21,472 bases of DNA from a virus. Positions 6,367 to 13,291 of this stretch are shown piece after piece. Numbering within the stretch: position 1 is the first letter of the stretch; each line of letters starts with the position of its first letter. The notes under the pieces were generated by a model. The model saw only the letters and a list, made by a program, of their open reading frames with translations, was not told where the DNA came from and did no database searches. The stretch lies in IMG/VR virus record IMGVR_UViG_3300045940_000057, positions 1 to 21,472 of that record, one strand, 5' to 3'. A program made the translations under genes and the position numbers.

Positions 6367-6806
6367 TGGCCGACACGGTAACGGAAGAAATTATCCAGTC
6401 GGTCATCACCGCGCTCGAAAACGGCGAGGGGAAGCCAAACCCGCTGGGGGTGAACCGGTCGCGCCGGCAGCCGCAGGAAATCGGCGAGCTGCCAATCGTG
6501 AACGTGTTTCTGATGAAGGAAACCGTCGATCAGCCGCGGGGCAATCCGAACGGCGTACACCGGACGCTCGCGATCATGGTGCGGATCTGGCATCACGCGA
6601 AGAGCGGCGTCACGGATTCGCTGATCGAGCCGATCCGGGAATACGTGGTCCGGGTAGTTCTCGGGGCGCTCGGCCGGTACGGGTTGGAGATCAGCACGGA
6701 GTGGGCCGGAGAGGACGTACCGGAGACCCACGTCGCCGTTGTCGACGTGCAGTTCGTCGTGACGTATGCGACGCGCAGGGGATTGCTGGCGGAGAGGTTG
6801 AAGTAA
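6366..6806 (+). CDS. Tail terminator (gpU-like)
   Basis: 146 residues. Alpha/beta layout typical of gpU-type terminators: an N-terminal helix (EEIIQSVITALENGEG), a strand with VFLMKETVDQP, then TLAIMVRIWHH, a helix of the type DSLIEPIREYVVRVVLGAL, and a final strand VAVVDVQFVVTYATRR. These proteins form the hexamer capping the tail tube once it reaches tape-measure length. The ATG at 6366 overlaps the upstream stop (TGATG) and has AGAGGAA upstream; the frame is open much further upstream but that part lies under the neighbouring genes. No gpZ-like gene lies between connector and terminator. Confidence 0.75.
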   Translation: MADTVTEEIIQSVITALENGEGKPNPLGVNRSRRQPQEIGELPIVNVFLMKETVDQPRGNPNGVHRTLAIMVRIWHHAKSGVTDSLIEPIREYVVRVVLGALGRYGLEISTEWAGEDVPETHVAVVDVQFVVTYATRRGLLAERLK

Positions 6807-7103
6807 ATGAATCTCCGAATTCTGGTGATCGCGTTTCTGTTGGCGGTGTTCACTGCACGCGCGGCCGCTCAGGAGTCCTCAGCCGAGCGCCAGGCGCGAT
6901 CGGAAGAAAAGATCGTGACGCTCGAGCGCCAGATGATCGAAAACGCCCGCAACATCGAGAAGCTCTCACGGGACATGAGCGAAATGCGTTCAGCGCAGGA
7001 TCAGTTCATCGGGTTCGGCAAGGGCCTCGGGCTGCTGCTGGCGATCATGCAGGGCGCTCAGACGGTTGGGAATTTTCTCGGGAGGCGGAAGCAACAGTCG
7101 TGA
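6807..7103 (+). CDS. Lysis-cassette protein with signal peptide, coiled coil and C-terminal membrane helix
   Basis: 98 residues. Residues 1-21 (MNLRILVIAFLLAVFTARAAA) are a convincing signal peptide or anchor with an Ala-rich cleavage region before QESS. Residues ~23-65 are a heptad-like charged coiled coil (EEKIVTLERQMIENARNIEKL). Residues ~68-91 are hydrophobic and Gly-rich (FIGFGKGLGLLLAIMQG), ending in a basic RRK tail. This resembles XhlA-type lysis proteins in its second half, with an extra N-terminal signal; a one-gene spanin or holin accessory is also possible. It lies directly before the lysozyme gene and overlaps its GTG start. The assignment to lysis rests on context and topology, not on sequence identity. 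Confidence 0.6.
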   Translation: MNLRILVIAFLLAVFTARAAAQESSAERQARSEEKIVTLERQMIENARNIEKLSRDMSEMRSAQDQFIGFGKGLGLLLAIMQGAQTVGNFLGRRKQQS

Positions 7104-7678
7104 TTCTCGGCGAATCCAATCCGGAATTCGTTGCCCTGGCCGAAGCGATCAAGGGCTGGGAGGGGTGCGTCGATCACTTCTATCTCGACACGAAGGGTCT
7201 CGTCACGATCGCGATCGGCCACATGGTTCGATCACTCGATGCCGCGCTGGCTCTCGATGGTTTCGTGGTTGGGAGCAGGACCGCATCGAAGTCGGAAATC
7301 GCGACCGATTTCTCTGTCGTTCAATACGCGAAACCCGCCATGTCGGCCACCTATTACGCGCCGAAGTGCGTCACGCGCATGACGCCCGATGCGATCCTCC
7401 GGCTGTTCGGAAACGACACCGACACCTCGCAGAAAGAACTGATTCTGGCGGTTCCCGGATTCACTGACATGCCGGAACCGGTCCAGGCGGCCGTGATCGA
7501 CATGCACTTCACGATGGGGATCAGCCGGCTTCGCACGAAGTTCCCGAAATTCATGGGCCACATGCTCGCGCGCAATTACGCCGGAATGCTGGCGGAGTGC
7601 AAGCGGACCGAGGACAGCGAGAACGCCAAACGCCGGAACGTGTGGACCGAGGCGCAGATCAGAAAGGCGGTCGCGTGA
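7100..7678 (+). CDS. Endolysin: GH24 (T4-type) lysozyme
   Basis: 192 residues, GTG start overlapping the previous stop (GTGA), with GGAGG upstream at 7081. The catalytic triad of T4 lysozyme is conserved with identical spacing: Glu21 (GWEG), Asp30 (YLDTKG) and Thr36 (VTIAIGH), matching T4 Glu11, Asp20 and Thr26. The C-terminal lobe has the usual 'P..VQAAVIDMHFTMG ... KFPKFMGHMLARNYAGMLAECKR' pattern. It cleaves the glycan strand of peptidoglycan. There is no signal peptide, so export should depend on the neighbouring holin candidates. Relative to T4 lysozyme (164 residues) it carries an insertion at about residues 45-90 (around FVVGSRTASKSEIATDF), of unknown role. Confidence 0.93.
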   Translation: MILGESNPEFVALAEAIKGWEGCVDHFYLDTKGLVTIAIGHMVRSLDAALALDGFVVGSRTASKSEIATDFSVVQYAKPAMSATYYAPKCVTRMTPDAILRLFGNDTDTSQKELILAVPGFTDMPEPVQAAVIDMHFTMGISRLRTKFPKFMGHMLARNYAGMLAECKRTEDSENAKRRNVWTEAQIRKAVA

Positions 7679-7800
7679 TCATCGCTTTCGTGGCGATCGG
7701 CGCCGGACTGGTCGGATTCGTGGCCGGCTGTATCTGGGCGATCCGGAACGAGAAGTCGGACTGGACGAAGTTCCGCGACATGGACGGGCGAAATGGGTAA
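7675..7800 (+). CDS. 41-residue single-TM peptide, lysis cassette
   Basis: Starts at GTG 7675, overlapping the lysozyme stop (GTGA), and ends inside the next gene. Residues 2-23 form a Gly/Ala-rich membrane helix (IIAFVAIGAGLVGFVAGCIW); the remainder is charged (RNEKSDWTKFRDMDG). No alternative ATG is suitable. The size, topology and site fit a small holin, antiholin or inner-membrane spanin remnant; I cannot choose between these. Confidence 0.55.
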   Translation: MIIAFVAIGAGLVGFVAGCIWAIRNEKSDWTKFRDMDGRNG

Positions 7801-8062
7801 CGGGAGATTTGCGGGATGGATGCCGAAAGCCAGGGTTAACCCGATTGCGTTCCTGGTTGTCGTCACGACGCTCGCGGTGTTCGGCCTGACGCTGCTTTTG
7901 CTGTTCGTGCCGATGCCGGAGTCGAACGCCGACACGATCAAGAGTGCGTTGGGGCAGATCGTCATCGCATGGGTCGCGATCGTCATGTACTACTTCGGAT
8001 CATCGAAGAGCGAGTTGGAAATAGATCCTCACGGCGGGAAACCGCCGAAGGAAGGTGAGTAA
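7793..8062 (+). CDS. Two-TM holin candidate
   Basis: 89 residues with two hydrophobic segments, about 17-40 (PIAFLVVVTTLAVFGLTLLL) and 48-68 (KSALGQIVIAWVAIVMYYFG), joined by a short loop with MPESNAD, and a charged C-terminal tail (SSKSELEIDPHGGKPPKEGE). The second helix ending in 'VMYYFGSS' is a pattern I associate with phage holin-type proteins. With two TMs it would be a class II-like holin that oligomerises in the inner membrane and releases the signal-less lysozyme. It overlaps the upstream peptide gene by 8 bases, and its stop overlaps the next start (TAATG). The end of the gene doubles as a Shine-Dalgarno sequence (GGAAGG) for the next gene. Confidence 0.68.
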   Translation: MGNGRFAGWMPKARVNPIAFLVVVTTLAVFGLTLLLLFVPMPESNADTIKSALGQIVIAWVAIVMYYFGSSKSELEIDPHGGKPPKEGE

Positions 8063-8238
8063 TGGCCACGCTCAACACGACGATGAACAGCATCCCCGCA
8101 TCGGTTACGGCAACCATTCGATTCACGCGCCGGCTGCAGTTCCGGCTCTGGCTCACGTTCGGGCTAATGAAGCTCGCCGCGATGGTTGCGCCGTTCGAAT
8201 TTCAAGTTCGGAAATATTCCGACGAGGAAGGTGAGTAA
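8062..8238 (+). CDS. 58-residue hypothetical peptide, lysis cassette
   Basis: ATG at 8062 overlapping the previous stop (TAATG), stop TAA at 8236-8238, then immediately the next ATG. The product begins MATLNTTMNSIPASVTATIR, then a basic stretch (FTRRLQFRLW), a hydrophobic helix (LTFGLMKLAAMVAPF) and an acidic end (YSDEEGE). It may be a peripheral or single-pass membrane peptide. A 13-base sequence at its end (8226-8238) repeats that at the end of the preceding gene. Support is the perfect fit between neighbours and a GGAAGG site at a sensible distance. Function unknown; similar tiny basic/hydrophobic proteins accompany holins in other phages, in my recollection. Confidence 0.55.
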   Translation: MATLNTTMNSIPASVTATIRFTRRLQFRLWLTFGLMKLAAMVAPFEFQVRKYSDEEGE

Positions 8239-8685
8239 ATGGCGAAATGGAAAACGTTTCTTGAGGCGGCGGCCGACGTCGCTCTGATCGGACTGTCGAA
8301 CTCCGGCGTCCCCGGAGTGGCGCAGGGCGCGATGATCGCAAAAACGATTCTGGATAAAGACGGCAACGCGCTCCAGCTTGTACCGCCGGCGCCCGGTGCG
8401 GTCGATCCCATGACGCGCGTTGACTTGATCCTCGCTCAAGTCGAGGCCGTTTCCAATGCGCTCAAAAACAGCGGCGACGCTCCACTGTCCAGCGCGCAAA
8501 AGAAGGCGATCGCCGTACAGGGAACGGCTGCCGTTCTCGCTGAATCCTTCGCCCTCGCCGGACGTGAAATCCAAGACAAGGCGCTACTGCAGGAAGCCAT
8601 CAACGATATGGCGACTGCTGCGGGAATCGTCGTGGAAGCGCGCCTGAAGTGGATGAAGGCCACGAAGGTCAAAGTCGAAGACTGA
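8239..8685 (+). CDS. Hypothetical helical protein (148 aa)
   Basis: Not recognised. 148 residues, mostly predicted helix, rich in Ala, with an N-terminal MAKWKTFLEAAADVALIGLSN segment that could associate with membrane, a Pro-rich hinge (VPPAPGAVDP), then long helices including DLILAQVEAVSNALK and REIQDKALLQEAINDMATAAG. The ATG directly follows the preceding TAA and uses the GGAAGG at the end of that gene as ribosome site. It is the last gene of the block between tail terminator and tail tube. It may belong to lysis or to tail assembly; the sequence does not decide. Confidence 0.6.
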   Translation: MAKWKTFLEAAADVALIGLSNSGVPGVAQGAMIAKTILDKDGNALQLVPPAPGAVDPMTRVDLILAQVEAVSNALKNSGDAPLSSAQKKAIAVQGTAAVLAESFALAGREIQDKALLQEAINDMATAAGIVVEARLKWMKATKVKVED

Positions 8686-8701
8686 TCGCAATCATCAATT
8701 C

Positions 8702-8723
8702 GCGGCCAAGCCGCATAGGAGGG
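8702..8723 (+). promoter_or_regulatory. Hairpin and strong ribosome site before the tail tube gene
   Basis: In the 41-base gap 8686-8726 there is GCGGC-CAA-GCCGC (5-bp stem, 3-base loop) at 8702-8714, then AGGAGGG at 8717-8723, four bases before the ATG. This gap separates the tightly overlapping lysis genes from the tail genes. The strong site fits the high copy number of tail tube protein; the hairpin may protect or process the mRNA. No T-tract, so not a terminator. Confidence 0.45.
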
Positions 8724-8726
8724 TAG

Positions 8727-9554
8727 ATGGGAATCACGACACCGCATCCGGACAATCTCACGGTAGGAGCGGGAAGTTTCTTATTCGACCGGTTCACGAC
8801 GGCAGGCGCCCGCACGGGCCTCCGGCATGTGGGCAACGCCGAATCGATCGAGATGACGCCGCAGGTGGAGCGGATCGAGAAACGTTCCAGCATGTCGGGC
8901 GCGCGTGGAATCCTGAAGCAGATCACCACGAACCGCGGCCTGCAGATCGCGATCCAGATGGACGAGTGGGACTCCAAGAACGTCGCCCTCGCGCTTCTGG
9001 GAATCGAAGGGGCCATGGTGCAGGCGGCAGACGCTTCGGTGACGGATGAACCGATCAACGGCGGCGTGGCGCTCGAGCTGGACACCTGGTATCTGCTGAC
9101 CGTCGAGACAACGCACGAATTGGGCGTGCTCAATCCCACCGTGTCAGCGATCAAGCAGGGCATGTCGACGCTCGCGGCCGAGAAGTACGAACTCGACCTG
9201 GAGACCGGAATGGTCCGGCTGCTGTCTGCCGGCGGCGCTGTTGCGGGTGTGACAACCTGGAGCGGCTCAGTTCCTGCGATCGTCGAGGCTGACGGTCACC
9301 GCATCATTCAGGGCCTCGAGTCGCCCACGATTCAGGGACACGGCCGGTATATCTCCGCAAGTGATCAGCTTTCCGGTCCGCGATACCTCTACGACTTCTG
9401 GAAGCTGGAGATTTCCGCCGATGCGGCCCTGCAGCTGATCAGCGCGGAGTTCGGCTCGTTCACGATCAACGCGACCGTCCTCGAAGACCCGACCAAGCCG
9501 GTCGGTCAGCGGTTCTTCCGGGCGATCCAGCTGGCCGCTGAAGAGGAGTCCTGA
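8727..9554 (+). CDS. Major tail (tube) protein
   Basis: 275 residues, beta-rich. Its position (after the terminator, before the two overlapping chaperone frames and the tape measure) is that of the lambda V tail tube gene. Internal features fit tail tube proteins: an N-terminal 'FLFDRF ... RHVGNAESIEMTPQVERIEKRSS' region, where an initial strand is followed by recognition of the neighbouring subunit, repeated 'TNRGLQIAIQMDEWDSKNVALALLG', and a C-terminal 'KLEISADAALQLISAEFGSFTINATVLEDP' strand region. Many copies stack as hexamers to form the tube. It starts at ATG with AGGAGGG upstream. No separate C-terminal Ig-like domain like that of lambda gpV is evident. Confidence 0.82.
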   Translation: MGITTPHPDNLTVGAGSFLFDRFTTAGARTGLRHVGNAESIEMTPQVERIEKRSSMSGARGILKQITTNRGLQIAIQMDEWDSKNVALALLGIEGAMVQAADASVTDEPINGGVALELDTWYLLTVETTHELGVLNPTVSAIKQGMSTLAAEKYELDLETGMVRLLSAGGAVAGVTTWSGSVPAIVEADGHRIIQGLESPTIQGHGRYISASDQLSGPRYLYDFWKLEISADAALQLISAEFGSFTINATVLEDPTKPVGQRFFRAIQLAAEEES

Positions 9555-9559
9555 GCCGC

Positions 9560-10009
9560 ATGAAGAAGGAAACTGAAGGCCCCCGCGTCATCACGATCGG
9601 GGGCCGCGACTGGCGGGTCGTTTCCAGGTTCACGAACGCCAACGACAAATACATGCTCGACGCCGCGGCGGCGGCCGGGATGAACATCGACGCCAAGAAT
9701 CCCGAGGAGCTTGTCCAGCGACTAATGAGCGCGATCGTCGACGGCGGCCACGCTCCGATTCTACTCGGGGGCATGCTGCTGCCGGCGGATGTGCCGGACC
9801 GGAAATGGCGGCCCAGGCTGGCGGCGGCCACGGCGGAATTCATGGAGGAGCTCACCGATCCAGAAGACAAGCAACTCGCGCTGATCCTGGTCGCGGAGTT
9901 GATCATCGATTTTTTCGAAGGCGCGCGCGCCTTATTGGGCTATTTCGCCGATGTTTTTCGCTCGGTCGAAAATCTGGGCGTGCGCGAACCGATCGCAGCG
10001 ACTTCCTGA
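9560..10009 (+). CDS. Tail assembly chaperone G-type (0-frame product)
   Basis: 149 residues, close to lambda gpG (140). Between tail tube and tape measure, as in nearly all siphophages, where this protein binds and solubilises the tape measure while the tube assembles around it. The N-terminus is a beta hairpin (RVITIGGRDWRVVSRFT) and the middle is helical (NPEELVQRLMSAIVDGG), with a hydrophobic helix (ALILVAELIIDFFEGARALLGYF) near the C-terminus. A canonical -1 slippery heptamer, TTTTTTC at 9910-9916, lies within codons Asp117-Phe-Phe119. ATG at 9560 is preceded by AGAGGAG. The remaining 30 codons after the slip site are read only by ribosomes that stay in frame. Confidence 0.8.
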   Translation: MKKETEGPRVITIGGRDWRVVSRFTNANDKYMLDAAAAAGMNIDAKNPEELVQRLMSAIVDGGHAPILLGGMLLPADVPDRKWRPRLAAATAEFMEELTDPEDKQLALILVAELIIDFFEGARALLGYFADVFRSVENLGVREPIAATS

Positions 10010-10257
10010 CGGACTACGGGCAGAGCGGGGAGATCATCCGCGTTCTGGCCGATCACGACCCTGAGCGATGTGAGGCCATCATGAATTGGCCCATGGCGGA
10101 CACACTCGAGGCCTTCGAGGCCCGCCTGATCCGAGAGGCGCGCGAGGAGCATCGCATGCAGGTGCTCCAGTGGACCATCCTCGCGCAGTCAGGGCGCGCC
10201 AAGCAAAAGAATCCGCCCAAGCTGCCGGAGATCTTGAAGGGACTGAAAAATGGCTGA
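9560..10257 (+). CDS. Tail assembly chaperone G-T fusion by -1 frameshift: join(9560..9916,9916..10257)
   Basis: Shifting -1 at TTTTTTC joins 119 residues of the G-type protein to a 113-residue T segment, giving 232 residues and ending at the TGA at 10255-10257. The T segment contains a plausible helical domain (GEIIRVLADHDPERCEAIMN, then MADTLEAFEARLIREAREEH), typical of the T domain that contacts tape measure and tube subunits in lambda. The -1 frame is open from 9805 to 10257. Caveat: the first ~30 residues after the slip are Arg-rich and look less protein-like than the 0-frame end of G, so a later slip or independent initiation (for example ATG at 10081) is not excluded. Confidence 0.62.
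9910..9933 (+). promoter_or_regulatory. -1 ribosomal frameshift signal: slippery heptamer plus palindrome
   Basis: T-TTT-TTC at 9910-9916 fits X-XXY-YYZ in the correct frame (GAT TTT TTC in frame 0). One base downstream lies the perfect 16-bp palindrome AAGGCGCGCGCGCCTT (9918-9933), able to fold as a GC-rich hairpin with a 6-bp stem and CGCG loop. The gap is shorter than the usual 5-9 bases to a stimulatory structure, so the hairpin's role is uncertain. Confidence 0.65.
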
Positions 10258-13200
10258 TCAGCCAGACACTCGCGTAAGGCTTTCGGCGGAGGGCGTCGAC
10301 GAAGTTATCAGGGCGTTCCGCCGGATTCAGCAGGAATGGGTTAAGACCAGCAAGGTTGTCCAGCAAAACCAGTTCGATATCGGGGCGGCCCTGGCTGGAC
10401 GACAGCAGCCATCCTCGGGAGCCCCTCCCATCATCAAACTTCCTCCAGTTCTCAAGAGCATCGGCCAGACGTCGAAGTCTGCAGCTGTCGGCATTGAGGC
10501 AATGGCCACCTCCATTGGCGCGCGCCTGGCGCCCAGTCTCGTCGGAATCGGAACCGGGGTAGGCGCAGCCATCATTGGAATTGAAGCGCTGTCGGTGGCC
10601 TTCAGGCTGGCCGGCAGGGCGGTCTCGGAATTCGCGGCTCTGGTTAGCGGCTCGATCGACGAGGCTGACGCCATCGGGAAGCTCGCGCAAAAAACGGGGC
10701 TCGCGTCCGAGACGCTCAGCGTGTTTTCTTTCGCCGCGAAAACGGCAGACGCGGACCTGGGAACGCTGGATACCGGCCTTCGCGGGTTTCAGAAAACCAT
10801 GGCCGCGTATGACAAGGGCGCGGATACCGCCGCAGACGCCACGCTGGCGCTCTTTGGATCGGCGAAGGCCCTGGAGGGCCTCAAGAGCGACGAGAGGCTC
10901 CTGAAGGTGGTTAAGGCCCTCGCCGCGCTCGGTCCTGAATACAACCGAGTGGGAATCGCAGAGGAGTTCTTCGGAAGGGGCGCACGCGACCTGCTCCCGC
11001 TCATCGATGATCTCGGTGGCGAAGGTTTCGAAAAACTGCGTAAGGAGGCCGAGAAACTGGGGCTCGTCTTCGACGACAAGGCCACCTCGGCCGCGCGTCG
11101 CGCGAACGACGCAATCGAGCGAATGAAGACGATCGCGCAGGGACTCGCAAATCAGTTTGCCGCGGGACTTGTCCCGGCGCTGGCTGATGTCGGAGAGGGG
11201 TTCAATAACGCGTTCGGTGGCGAAGGCGTGAACGCCATGAACAAACTGGGAGAGGTTTCCGGCAAGGTCCTGAAGGAATTGGCGACAGACCTGTTTTTGG
11301 TTTCGCTGGAAATCGAGGAATTCATTCGGAAATGGAAGGAATTTCTCAGCGTGCCTTCGCTGTCGCTCAAGCGGAATCCGGTTGGGCAGGTTAAGCAGCT
11401 TTTGTCCAATCTGGATCAGATCAACAAGGACATCCAAGAGCGGTTCAATAACTTTTTCGACCCCGATAAAGGCAAGGATGGGGATGGTAAAAACAAGGGC
11501 GACGGCACCGGCCTGTTCGACGCGGGAGACAAGGCAAAGAAAGTTGCCGACGCCCGTTTAAAGTTCGAGCAGTCGAGGCTCGATCAGGAGCTCGCTCTCA
11601 TCCAGGCGCAATTGAAACTCCGGGGCGCAGCCGAGCAGGCGGCGCTCGATGACACCCTTGACGCGATCGCGCGGCATTTCAGCCAGCGCCGGACACAGGC
11701 GGAGGACGAGGCTCAGGCCGAGATCGACATTCTGCGCAAGCGGGAAAATCTTATCGCCAGCACGCCCGTTGGTAAAGACGAGGCAGCGCGCATCGAGCGC
11801 GACACCCAGCTTGCCGAGATTCATAACCAGATCCTCGTCCGGGAAATCGAACTGAGGCGAAATCTTAGGGGCATCAGTCAGGATCACCAGAAAGCCGTTG
11901 TGGCCGCGCAAAAGACCCAGGAGGAAGCGCGCGCCGAGCAAGTCCAGCGCATCGGCGACGAATTCGCGGAGGCTCAGGAACAGCGAGAGAAAGCCCGGGA
12001 ACTGCAGCGGGACATCGAGGCGGAACTATTCGAACTGCAGGGCGACCGCCACCAGGCCGAATTGCTCCGAATCGAGAAAGAGGCGGAGGCCAAGGCGAGG
12101 GAACTGAAGGCGCTCGGAGTGGAGCAGCGGGAGATCGACGAGACGATCGCACGGCTTCGCGAGAAGCGCCTCCAGGAACTGGACAACAAGGAACTCGACG
12201 CGATTGCGGAGATCAACAAAAGGCAGCTGCTGTCCCAGGGGAAACGCCACGAGGCCCGGCTGATCGAGATTCAGCGCGAAGCGGAAGTACTCCGGCGGGA
12301 AATTCAGGCGAATGAGCCGGATTTCGAAAAGCGCTCCGGACGCGTCGACGAGTTTGTTCGGGTCCAGACTGCGATCGCAAACCTCGACCACGCCAAAGAT
12401 TCCGCCGACCAGGTGTTCCGGGACATCGCCGCGCGCCGGGAGGAAATCAACGCCGATGTTGCACGTGGAACGCTGTTTCAGTTCGAGGCGGACCGGCAGA
12501 TTCTCCAGATGGAGCGCTCGCGCCTGCCTGTCCTCCAGGAACTCGCAAGGAATGCGCGCGACGCTGCCGAGGCCACTGGAGATCCCGCCGCGCTGGAGCA
12601 GGCCCTCCAGCTCACTGCCGCGATTCGAGACCTGGCCATTCAGACCGACCTTGCCGCGCAGCAGGCTGCTCAATTTAAGGCCACGATCGAGGATTCGGCG
12701 ACGGGCGCGTTGGCGGATTTTTTTGCGGACGGTGTCACTGGCGCCGAATCGCTTTCCGATGCTTTCAAGGGAATGGCCGCCAGTATCGTTCAGGACCTCC
12801 GCCGAATCGCCGCGCAGATGCTTGCGACGCTGATCATTCAGAAGACTCTGCGCGCAGCGTTCGGGATAGTGGGCGCCGCGGCGGGCGGAGTCGATCCTCT
12901 GGGCGGTGGCGGCGCGCAGGGTTTTGCGTCCGGAGGCCTCGTTCGTGGGCCCGGCACTGGCACCAGCGATTCGATTCACGCGATGCTGTCGGCCGGCGAG
13001 TTCGTTATCAGGAAATCCGTCGTCGACGATCTCGGCGTCGATTTCTTCAAGGCGCTGAACACGCTGCGCTGGACGCCGAAGGCGCTCGGCGGAGTTCCCC
13101 GTTTCGCTGAGGGCGGACTGGTCGGGGAGGCGGCGGGCGGTGGCAGCTTCACCGGCGAAGTCGGAATCCGGATCGAGGATGACGCGATCTCGGCGCGCAT

Positions 13201-13288
13201 CATCCGAAACCCCAAGTTCCGGGATGGCGTCCTGAAGATCATCAACGAAAACCCCAAAGCGTTCGGCGCGGCCCTGGGGCGGCGGTGA
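10250..13288 (+). CDS. Tail tape measure protein
   Basis: 1012 residues, the longest gene here, in the tape-measure position after the chaperones; its ATG overlaps the T-frame stop. Domains: N-terminal helical arm (1-90), a hydrophobic Gly/Ala-rich segment at ~92-132 (LVGIGTGVGAAIIGIEALSV), a 'GKLAQKTGLASETLSVFSFAA' tape-measure motif (~143-163), a charged Gly/Asp/Lys linker near 400-420, a long coiled coil at ~425-815 rich in Arg, Glu and Gln, a second hydrophobic segment at ~843-885, then the motif SDSIHAMLSAGEFVIRKS (~905-922) found near the C-terminus of many tape measures. It sets tail length; at about 0.15 nm per residue, as in lambda, a tail near 150 nm is expected. No peptidase or lysozyme domain is seen. 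Confidence 0.93.
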   Translation: MADQPDTRVRLSAEGVDEVIRAFRRIQQEWVKTSKVVQQNQFDIGAALAGRQQPSSGAPPIIKLPPVLKSIGQTSKSAAVGIEAMATSIGARLAPSLVGIGTGVGAAIIGIEALSVAFRLAGRAVSEFAALVSGSIDEADAIGKLAQKTGLASETLSVFSFAAKTADADLGTLDTGLRGFQKTMAAYDKGADTAADATLALFGSAKALEGLKSDERLLKVVKALAALGPEYNRVGIAEEFFGRGARDLLPLIDDLGGEGFEKLRKEAEKLGLVFDDKATSAARRANDAIERMKTIAQGLANQFAAGLVPALADVGEGFNNAFGGEGVNAMNKLGEVSGKVLKELATDLFLVSLEIEEFIRKWKEFLSVPSLSLKRNPVGQVKQLLSNLDQINKDIQERFNNFFDPDKGKDGDGKNKGDGTGLFDAGDKAKKVADARLKFEQSRLDQELALIQAQLKLRGAAEQAALDDTLDAIARHFSQRRTQAEDEAQAEIDILRKRENLIASTPVGKDEAARIERDTQLAEIHNQILVREIELRRNLRGISQDHQKAVVAAQKTQEEARAEQVQRIGDEFAEAQEQREKARELQRDIEAELFELQGDRHQAELLRIEKEAEAKARELKALGVEQREIDETIARLREKRLQELDNKELDAIAEINKRQLLSQGKRHEARLIEIQREAEVLRREIQANEPDFEKRSGRVDEFVRVQTAIANLDHAKDSADQVFRDIAARREEINADVARGTLFQFEADRQILQMERSRLPVLQELARNARDAAEATGDPAALEQALQLTAAIRDLAIQTDLAAQQAAQFKATIEDSATGALADFFADGVTGAESLSDAFKGMAASIVQDLRRIAAQMLATLIIQKTLRAAFGIVGAAAGGVDPLGGGGAQGFASGGLVRGPGTGTSDSIHAMLSAGEFVIRKSVVDDLGVDFFKALNTLRWTPKALGGVPRFAEGGLVGEAAGGGSFTGEVGIRIEDDAISARIIRNPKFRDGVLKIINENPKAFGAALGRR

Positions 13289-13291
13289 CGG

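Noticed and set aside
10079-11437. Minus-strand open frame of 452 codons under the tape measure start
   Set aside because: Antisense shadow of the tape measure gene; no family features.
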